Shown here piece by piece: positions 1 through 5,351 of a DNA stretch of 5,351 nucleotides; the stretch's first letter is position 1, and every line of letters begins with the position of its first letter. The DNA lies in NCBI GenBank assembly GCA_026989995.1, contig JALSIO010000123.1, positions 1 through 5,351 on the forward strand, given 5' to 3'. The notes under the pieces are model-generated. The model saw nothing but the letters and a program-made list of their open reading frames with translations, was not told the origin of the DNA and did not search any database. Position numbers and translations under genes: made by a program. The stretch is from Myxococcales bacterium. GTDB lineage: Bacteria; Myxococcota_A; UBA9160; JALSIO01.

Positions 1-443
1 CGGCGAAGACGGGGCTCTCGGGCGAGGTCGCCGCGGGACGGCTGCTCCAGGCAGCCGCCTATGCGGCAGTGCGGCTCCCGGAGGAGGGCGGCCTCGAGGT
101 GGTGGGCGAGCTGCGCTACCTCGGCGGAGAGGGCGGGTGGCCCGATTCCCTCGAGGTGTCTGCCGGGGACGAGACGGTGCGCGGGGCGCTCTCCGAGATT
201 CTCGCGCTCCTCGAGACCGGGCTTCGGGAGGGCGTGCTGCCACCGCTCGGCATGCTCGCAGAGGCCGGCCGAGACGGGGACGCCAGGGCGTGCGCGAGCT
301 GCGGGGTGCGCGAGGCCTGCCTCTACCCGGATTCCGGCCCGCGCGGCGTGCTCGAGCGGCTCCGGGAGGGCCCCACCGGGCGGGACGCCGCCACCCGGCG
401 CGCGGCGGAGCTCGCGGGGCGACTTGCGGGGAGCCCCCGATGA
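1..443 (+). CDS. addB: PD-(D/E)XK nuclease, AddB-type, C-terminal end (partial, 5' end outside window)
   Basis: This is the tail of a RecB-family nuclease, most likely the AddB subunit of the AddAB helicase-nuclease, which resects double-strand DNA breaks in the cytoplasm for RecA-dependent repair. The reading frame enters from the left edge (first full codon at 3) and stops at TGA 441-443; 146 residues are visible. A Q-A-A-A-Y element (48-62) fits the Q-x3-Y motif that closes the nuclease fold. It is followed by alternating strand-like and helical segments. A C-x2-C-x5-C cluster (Cys codons at 291, 300 and 318) matches the spacing of the three C-terminal cysteines of the AddB 4Fe-4S staple; the fourth cysteine should lie upstream. 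The catalytic D-x-K is not visible: the Lys at 6-8 is preceded two residues back by an NCG codon, so it cannot be that Lys. A GTG at 69 is internal and not a start. The overlap with an AddA gene supports AddB. Another Fe-S nuclease of the PDDEXK_1 family is the alternative. Confidence 0.75.
   Translation, partial: AKTGLSGEVAAGRLLQAAAYAAVRLPEEGGLEVVGELRYLGGEGGWPDSLEVSAGDETVRGALSEILALLETGLREGVLPPLGMLAEAGRDGDARACASCGVREACLYPDSGPRGVLERLREGPTGRDAATRRAAELAGRLAGSPR
430..433 (+). promoter_or_regulatory. Ribosome binding site of the AddA gene
   Basis: GGAG, within GGGGAG at 428-433, lies six bases before the ATG at 440, which is ideal Shine-Dalgarno spacing. It sits inside the last codons of the upstream nuclease gene. 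It decides the start of addA: the frame is open further upstream, to about 137, but that stretch is occupied by the nuclease gene in another frame. ATG 440 also places the Walker A loop about 30 residues from the N terminus, as usual for the family. Confidence 0.7.
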
Positions 444-3400
444 GCGCCGATGCCGAGCTTCGCCTCCACGACGAGCGCGCGCGGCGGGTGGCCTGCGAGG
501 AGTTCCGGCGCCCGATCCTGGTCGAGGCCGGAGCCGGGACCGGCAAGACCTCGGTGCTCGTCGCCCGGATCGTGGCCTGGTGCATCGGGCCGGGCTACAG
601 GCGCAACCGCGACGCACTCGCCTCCGGGCGCGCGGCGGAGGAGGGGGAGCCGGACCCGGTCCGGGTGGCCGGCCGGACGCTCTCCCGCATTGCCGCGATC
701 ACCTTCACCGAAGCCGCCGCGGCGGAGATGGCCGAGCGCGTGGGCGTCTTCCTCCGGGCGGTGGCCGAGGGCGGGAGCCGCCCGGGGCTCGATCTGACCG
801 GCCTCGGCCTGGACGAGGACGAGCGCCGACGCCGGGCGCGCGCCTGCCTGGAGTGCCTGGATCGCCTCCAGATCGGGACCATCCACGCCTTCTGCCGTCG
901 CCTGCTCGCGCGGCACGCGCTGGCCGCCGGGCTGCACCCGGCCTTCGAGGTGGACGCCGAGGGCGCCGCGCGGCGCAGGTGGCTGCGCCGTGTTCTCGGG
1001 GAGCGGCTCGAGGCCGTGTACCAGGGGGAGGGGGATCCGGCCCTCCGGGAGCTGCTGCGGGAAGGGGGCGGCTCGGCGGATGGCATCGACCCGTCGGAGC
1101 TCGAGGACGCGCTCGCCGCGCTGCTCGACGCGGCCGCGCCCGCCGCCCTGCTGGAGGCCGATCCCTTCGACCTCCCCCGCGTGCAGCGCTTCGCCGCCGA
1201 GCTCCGCGCGGAGGTGGAGAGGCTCGAGGAGGCGCTGCGTCCACTGGCCGGGATCAGGAGACTCCGCAAGCCCGCCGCCCTGGTTTCCGGGTTGGTGGAG
1301 CTTCGGGCGGTGCTCGACGGGCTCGCCTCGCCGGACCGGGACGAGCGGCTCGAGCGACTGGAGGGGCTCCGCGACCGGTGGAAGGAGCTTGCCGCCAAGA
1401 AGACCCTTGAGAATTTCAGGCGCGGAAGGTTTCCCGAGACCGCTTCCAGGGTCATCGATCCCGCGGAGCTGGTCGCGCTCGGACAGGCTGCGGCCAGCGC
1501 CCTGGGCGTCCTTTCGGTGCTCGAGAAGCTCGCCCCGCGCCGGCTCGAGCTCCTGCGGAAGGCGCTCGCGCCGGTTCTCGCGGAGGTCCGCTCGGCCCTC
1601 CGGCGGGAGGGGGTGGTGGCCTTCGAAGATCTGCTGCGCGAGGCCGACCGCCTTCTCCGCGAGCGCCCGGAGGTGCTGGCCGCCGAGCGCCGCGGCCTGG
1701 ACCAGCTTCTCGTGGACGAATTCCAGGACACCGATCCCGTGCAGTGCCAGGTCGTGGGCCGGCTGGCGCTCGAGGGGCCGGATGGGGACCGCCCGGGCCT
1801 CTTCCTCGTGGGCGATCCCAAGCAGTCCATCTACGCCTTCCGGGGCGCCGATCTCCGCGCCTACGACGAGATGGCCGACCGGATTCGCGCGGAGGGCGGT
1901 GAGGTGGTGCGGCTCCACGTGAACTTCCGCTCGGCTCCACCCATCCTCGAGGAGGTGGAGCGCTGCCTCGAGCGCGTGCTCCGGTACGAACGCGGCGTGC
2001 AGGCGGGCTTCGAGCCCCTGGTTCCGGCGCCGGAGCGGGCCGACGACGCCGGCTTCCGGGCGGAGCCCCGGGCCCCGGTGGAGCACTGGATCCTGACCGA
2101 TCCGGAGCTCTCGGACTTCGGCCGCGCGCGCGAGGCGGTGGAGGCCGAGGCGGCGTGGGTGGCCCGGGACATCCGGGAGCTCGTGGCCGGCCCTTCCGCG
2201 GGCTCGGCGGAGTACAGGGACGTCGCGATCCTGCTCCGCAGCCTCGGCGACCTCCCGGTGGTGGAGCGCGAGCTCCAGCACCGCGACATCCCGTACCAGG
2301 TCGGGCGCGACCGGAACTACTTCCGGCAGCGGGAGGTGCTCGACCTGGCTGCCCTGGTGCGCGCCATCCTGGACCCCCGGGACCAGGTGGCGCTGGTGGC
2401 GGCGCTTCGCTCGCCCCTCGGGGGCGTGCCGGACGCCGCCTGGATCCCGCTCTTTCGCCGGGGGTTTCCGGGACGCTGCCTCCGCCTCCACGGGGGCCGG
2501 GGCCGGGACCTCGAGGCGCTCTCCGACATGCTCCGGGAGGTGGCCCTCGAGCTTCGGGAGGGGAAGGACGCCCCGGAGCTTCCCGCCTTCGAGATCACCG
2601 GCACCGCACTTCTCGCCGCGATCGGCGACCTCCGGGCCCGCTGGCGGGAGCTCGCGCCCCCGGCCCTCGCCGAGCGCATCCGCACGGATCTGCTGGTCGA
2701 CGTGAGCGCCGCCGGCCGCTTCCCCGGCCGCTTCCGCGCCGCCCACGTCGACCGCTTCCTGGCCGAGCTCGCGGATCTGCTGGAGGAGTCCGGGGGGGAT
2801 GCCGGCTTCGTCCTCCGGGAGCTCCGCCGCCGCTCGCGGGAACCCCCGCGCCCCGAGGAGGCCCGGAGCTCCGCCACCGAGGAGAACGCGGTCTTCGTGG
2901 GGACGATCCACGGAGCGAAGGGGCTCGAGTTCCCGCACGTCTACCTGATGCAGACCCAGCGCGGGTCCTGGGGCGGTGGCCCGCCCTCCACCTACGTGGA
3001 GCCGGGTCCGGAGCCGGAGGAGTACCGCCTTCTCGGCACGCCCACCCTCGGGATCTGGCGTGTCGAGGCGTGGCGGAAGCGCGTCGACGAGGCCGAGGTG
3101 GCTCGCCTGCTCTACGTCGCCCTGACCCGGGCGAAACACCGCCTCGTGATCTCGGGCGCCCACCCCAAATGGGGGGGGCTCGGGGATCTGCTGAAAGGCC
3201 GGCGACCTGCCCCCGAGGCGGTGCGGGACGCCGCAACGCGGGCTGGCGTCCGCCCCGGCCACACCGACCTGGCCGGGGCGCGCGTCGTGCTCCCGGCGCT
3301 GTGGCCCGAGGAGCCGGACGCGGCCCGGGAGCGAGGGGATGAGGCCGGACAGTGGCCCGGGGAGGACGCGATCCAGAGCCAGGAGTCCGCGCTTCGCGAC

Positions 3401-4159
3401 CGACGCGCGGAAGCGGCCCGTCGTGCCAGCCGGCCCCGCGGCGGGCGGGCCTCCGAGGAGGATCACGGACCTCTCGCGGAGCCGGGGCCCCAACCGGATC
3501 CCGTGGCCCGAGCCGGCGCGGAGGAAGGCTCGGGAGACGGGGGAGAAGCGGGGCCGACCGCCGCGATCGCGCGCCCGGAGGCGCAGGCGGTCGGCGCGGC
3601 GGTGCACCGGGCGCTCGAGGAGCTCGATCTGGCGGCGAGCGATCCGGTCGGGGCGATCGAGGGGCTCCGGCCGGTGGTGCGCGCCTCGCTCGTGGCTGCC
3701 GGGGCGGAGGCCGCGGGGCTCGACGTGGAGCGCGCCGAGGCCCGTGCCGTGGACCTGCTCCGCGGCTTCGCCCGGGGCCCCCTCGGCCGCCGCCTGCGCG
3801 AGATCGGGCCCCACGTGGTGGCCCGGGAGCTTCCCCTCCTGCTCCGCCCCGCTCCTGGGGAGGAACCCCTCGAGTTCGTCGCGGGGGTGGCGGACCTGGT
3901 CTATCGGGACCGCGAGGGCGGAGCGCTGGTGGTGGTGGACTTCAAGACCGATGCGGTGGAGGATCCGGCGGAGCTCCGGGCACGCGCGGAGGCCTACCGG
4001 GCCCAGGGGGCGCGGTACACGCGGGCCCTGGCCGAGGCCCTGGAGCTCGGGGAGGTGCCCCGCTTCGAGCTCTGGTTCCTGGTCGCCGGGCGGATCCTCG
4101 ATCTCGGCCCGGGTGCCGGCGCGCCGGCCGCGGGCGGCGAAGGTGCGGCCATGGTCTGA
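440..4159 (+). CDS. addA: AddA-type helicase-nuclease (UvrD/RecB family, ATP-dependent exonuclease subunit A)
   Basis: This ATP-driven 3'-5' helicase carries a nuclease and processes double-strand breaks with AddB. At 1239 residues it is close to Bacillus AddA (about 1230). Superfamily 1A motifs appear in order: Walker A EAGAGTGKT (29-37); Ia ITFTEAAAAEM (87-97); TIHAFC (147-152); motif II DEFQD (426-430); motif III GDPKQSIYAFRGAD (458-471); motif IV NFRS (495-498); the conserved YRDVAILLRS (592-601) and LRSPLGG (656-662) blocks; motif V TIHGAKGLEF (822-831); motif VI YVALTRAKH (892-900). The C-terminal PD-(D/E)XK domain shows GAAVHRALE with His1056, GVAD with Asp1152, DFKTD with Asp1167 and Lys1169, and Gln1189/Tyr1193, so both activities look intact. 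A Pro/Gly/Glu/Arg-rich linker (about 955-1040) joins the two halves. No canonical Gln is seen in the Q-motif region; it reads DERARRVA instead. The ATG overlaps the upstream TGA (ATGA), implying translational coupling. RecB is the alternative name, but the neighbour's CxxCx5C favours AddA. Confidence 0.93.
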   Translation: MSADAELRLHDERARRVACEEFRRPILVEAGAGTGKTSVLVARIVAWCIGPGYRRNRDALASGRAAEEGEPDPVRVAGRTLSRIAAITFTEAAAAEMAERVGVFLRAVAEGGSRPGLDLTGLGLDEDERRRRARACLECLDRLQIGTIHAFCRRLLARHALAAGLHPAFEVDAEGAARRRWLRRVLGERLEAVYQGEGDPALRELLREGGGSADGIDPSELEDALAALLDAAAPAALLEADPFDLPRVQRFAAELRAEVERLEEALRPLAGIRRLRKPAALVSGLVELRAVLDGLASPDRDERLERLEGLRDRWKELAAKKTLENFRRGRFPETASRVIDPAELVALGQAAASALGVLSVLEKLAPRRLELLRKALAPVLAEVRSALRREGVVAFEDLLREADRLLRERPEVLAAERRGLDQLLVDEFQDTDPVQCQVVGRLALEGPDGDRPGLFLVGDPKQSIYAFRGADLRAYDEMADRIRAEGGEVVRLHVNFRSAPPILEEVERCLERVLRYERGVQAGFEPLVPAPERADDAGFRAEPRAPVEHWILTDPELSDFGRAREAVEAEAAWVARDIRELVAGPSAGSAEYRDVAILLRSLGDLPVVERELQHRDIPYQVGRDRNYFRQREVLDLAALVRAILDPRDQVALVAALRSPLGGVPDAAWIPLFRRGFPGRCLRLHGGRGRDLEALSDMLREVALELREGKDAPELPAFEITGTALLAAIGDLRARWRELAPPALAERIRTDLLVDVSAAGRFPGRFRAAHVDRFLAELADLLEESGGDAGFVLRELRRRSREPPRPEEARSSATEENAVFVGTIHGAKGLEFPHVYLMQTQRGSWGGGPPSTYVEPGPEPEEYRLLGTPTLGIWRVEAWRKRVDEAEVARLLYVALTRAKHRLVISGAHPKWGGLGDLLKGRRPAPEAVRDAATRAGVRPGHTDLAGARVVLPALWPEEPDAARERGDEAGQWPGEDAIQSQESALRDRRAEAARRASRPRGGRASEEDHGPLAEPGPQPDPVARAGAEEGSGDGGEAGPTAAIARPEAQAVGAAVHRALEELDLAASDPVGAIEGLRPVVRASLVAAGAEAAGLDVERAEARAVDLLRGFARGPLGRRLREIGPHVVARELPLLLRPAPGEEPLEFVAGVADLVYRDREGGALVVVDFKTDAVEDPAELRARAEAYRAQGARYTRALAEALELGEVPRFELWFLVAGRILDLGPGAGAPAAGGEGAAMV

Positions 4160-4219
4160 CAGCGGGCCGCCGGGGCGGGTCCCGACCGGGGGCGCGCCTC
4201 GCCGGGGTGGCTCGGGGGC

Positions 4220-4225
4220 TACCCT
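4220..4225 (+). promoter_or_regulatory. Candidate -10 element before the DUF3108 gene
   Basis: TACCCT fits the TANNNT -10 pattern and lies 11 bases before the ATG at 4237, so transcription would start only a few bases ahead of the start codon. No Shine-Dalgarno-like GGAG is seen between it and the ATG, which fits a near-leaderless transcript. No recognisable -35 box lies about 17 bases upstream, and any hexamer match is weak evidence. The rest of the 77-base gap (4160-4236) is G/C-rich, with no stem long enough, and no T-run, to support a terminator for addA. Confidence 0.25.
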
Positions 4226-4236
4226 TCGCTTCCGCC

Positions 4237-5351
4237 ATGGTCCCGATCCGGCGCGGCGCCGTCGCGCTCTTCGCCGCCCTTCCCCTCCTTCTCGGGGCGC
4301 TTCCGGCCCGCGGGGGTGAGTCGGCGGGGGCGGTGGCCGTCGCGCTCCCCGCGGCGGATCCCGGGGCCGCCCCCGCGCTCCCGCCTCCCCGGCTCCCGGC
4401 GAGCATCGACGATGCGGTGGCCCGCCCCGAGCCGCTTCTCGCGGCGCCGGACGCCGAGCTTCTCGACCCGGACGCGCTGCGCCGGCACCCGCCGCGATTT
4501 CCGGCCCGCCCGGGAGACCGCATGGTGTTTCGGGTCGCCTACCTCGGTGCGCCCGTCGGAACGCTTGAGCTCGAGGTTCCGCGCTTCATCGCCTGGCGGG
4601 GCCGGCGCCTCGCCCACGTGGTGGCGGTGGCCCGCAGCGGGGAGAGTGTCTTCCTTCCGCTCTACGACCGCACCGAGGCCTGGATCGACCTCGACCGCGG
4701 TGTCACCGCGGTGGAGCGCTCGGTCTCCTTCGAGGGACAGGAACGGACCTATCTCGAGCGGGTCTACGACTGGGAGGCCCACTTCCTTCACCTGCGCCAG
4801 GAGGAGCTTCCGAAGGGCAAGGTGCGGGAGATGTCCTTCGACTTCGGGCCACACGTCCACTCGGCCCTCGACCTGCTGCTCGGCCTCACCCACGCAGAGC
4901 TCGCGCCGGGCGAGGTCCGCCGCTTCCCCGTCGCCGTCTCCCGAAAGGTCTACGGCTTCGAGCTGCACCACCTCGGCAGGCGGCGGGTGAGCTCACCCGT
5001 GTTCGGGGAGGTGGAGGCCCTCGAGCTCGAACCCGCCACCACCCTGGACGGCGAGCGCCGCAGTGTCCGCGGAACCCGGCTCCTGGTCCGCGCCGAGCCG
5101 CCCCACCTTCCGCTCCGCCTGGAAGGCTGGGTCGGCACCTCCGGCGGCTTGCTGGCCTCCGGGATCTCCGCGGAGCTGGCCGAGTGGCGCGCGGGTGGCG
5201 GTGCGCTCCCCCCGCCGGGACCCTTCGAACCGCCCCGGGTGGCCTGGCGCACCGAACGCGGGATGCCCCGGTGGTCCCCGCCCCCTGCGATCGAGCGGAT
5301 TCGCGCCGCCCGCGGCCTGCGCTTCGAGAACCGGAAGTGGTACCGGAGCGA
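4237..5351 (+). CDS. Exported DUF3108-domain protein (partial, 3' end outside window)
   Basis: This gene has no stop before the right edge; 371 full codons are visible. The start gives a clear Sec signal peptide: Arg5-Arg6, a hydrophobic core at about 8-22 and a likely cleavage site near 24-27. There is no lipobox cysteine and no other membrane segment, so the mature protein is probably periplasmic. A Pro/Ala-rich stretch (about 28-60) precedes the domain. The segment from about 92 to 320 resembles DUF3108: it opens with PGDRMVFRVAYLGAPVGTLE, the typical 'G-(D/E)-x-x-x-(F/Y)-x-V-x-Y-x-G-x-x-x-G' entry. It continues with mainly beta-like strands and ends with LPLRLEGWVGTSGGLLASG, the usual closing hairpin. 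DUF3108 proteins are envelope-associated and of unknown biochemical function, so none is assigned here. A tail of at least 50 residues beyond the domain is Pro- and Arg/Trp-rich. The gene lies 77 bases after addA, with no visible functional link. An in-frame GTG at 4207 is an alternative start but would weaken the signal peptide. Confidence 0.8.
   Translation, partial: MVPIRRGAVALFAALPLLLGALPARGGESAGAVAVALPAADPGAAPALPPPRLPASIDDAVARPEPLLAAPDAELLDPDALRRHPPRFPARPGDRMVFRVAYLGAPVGTLELEVPRFIAWRGRRLAHVVAVARSGESVFLPLYDRTEAWIDLDRGVTAVERSVSFEGQERTYLERVYDWEAHFLHLRQEELPKGKVREMSFDFGPHVHSALDLLLGLTHAELAPGEVRRFPVAVSRKVYGFELHHLGRRRVSSPVFGEVEALELEPATTLDGERRSVRGTRLLVRAEPPHLPLRLEGWVGTSGGLLASGISAELAEWRAGGGALPPPGPFEPPRVAWRTERGMPRWSPPPAIERIRAARGLRFENRKWYRS

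Noticed and set aside
3..14. The A-K-T-G at the left edge as the catalytic D-x-K-T-G of the nuclease
   Set aside because: The codon two residues before the Lys ends in CG, so it encodes Ser, Pro, Thr or Ala and not Asp or Glu. The spacing of the Lys to the Q-x3-Y element is also short.
137..439. Upstream extension of the addA frame, which would add 101 residues
   Set aside because: The added part is Arg-rich without homology features, overlaps the conserved Cys cluster of the nuclease gene in a different frame, and has a poorer start than ATG 440 with GGAG six bases upstream.
61..1410. Plus-strand open frame of 449 codons across the addB/addA junction
   Set aside because: Its translation is Arg/Gly/Ala/Pro low-complexity sequence typical of an off-frame reading in GC-rich DNA, and it overlaps two real genes in other frames.
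323..3814. Minus-strand open frame of about 1163 codons lying antisense to addA
   Set aside because: It mirrors the codon phase of addA, where G/C-only third positions remove stop codons from the opposite strand. Its translation is Arg/Gly/Pro/His-rich without recognisable domains, while the + strand frame carries every helicase and nuclease motif.
4160..4236. Possible terminator between addA and the DUF3108 gene
   Set aside because: Only short G/C complementarities (such as GGT with ACC around 4178-4188) are present, with no long stem and no T-run, so an intrinsic terminator cannot be supported.
4219..4971. Minus-strand open frame of 250 codons opposite the DUF3108 gene
   Set aside because: It is a shadow of the + strand frame: highly charged, with no signal peptide or family motif, and it overlaps a frame with a clear signal peptide and DUF3108 pattern.

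Overview
This is a very GC-rich window (roughly three quarters G+C by eye, with codon third positions almost all G or C). It is densely coding on the + strand. The gene style suggests a high-GC Gram-negative bacterium: an AddAB-type recombination nuclease pair, a Sec-exported DUF3108 protein, and short or overlapping gene junctions. Myxococcota or another former deltaproteobacterial lineage is plausible, but the sequence alone does not fix the taxon.

Layout: (1) Positions 1-443 hold the 3' end of a PD-(D/E)XK nuclease gene, cut by the left edge. Its product ends with a Q-x3-Y nuclease element and a C-x2-C-x5-C cluster like the iron-sulfur staple of AddB. (2) Positions 440-4159 hold a complete 1239-residue AddA-type helicase-nuclease that starts inside the stop codon of the first gene (ATGA overlap). 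All the superfamily 1 helicase motifs and the C-terminal nuclease residues appear intact. (3) A 77-base gap follows. (4) From 4237 to the right edge runs an exported DUF3108-domain protein. Its frame stays open past the end of the window, so its stop codon is not seen.

The first two genes almost certainly act together. AddA and AddB form a heterodimer that unwinds and resects DNA from double-strand breaks and prepares 3' tails for RecA; the overlap implies translational coupling. The DUF3108 gene has no obvious functional link to them. It may have its own promoter, because the gap holds a TANNNT-like -10 element and no convincing ribosome binding site.

No RNA gene, mobile element, CRISPR array or repeat family was seen. 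The window looks like ordinary chromosomal housekeeping DNA, and no clear case for a new system can be made from it. The points most worth checking are the disordered AddA linker, the possibly near-leaderless start of the exported protein, and that protein's unusual C-terminal tail.
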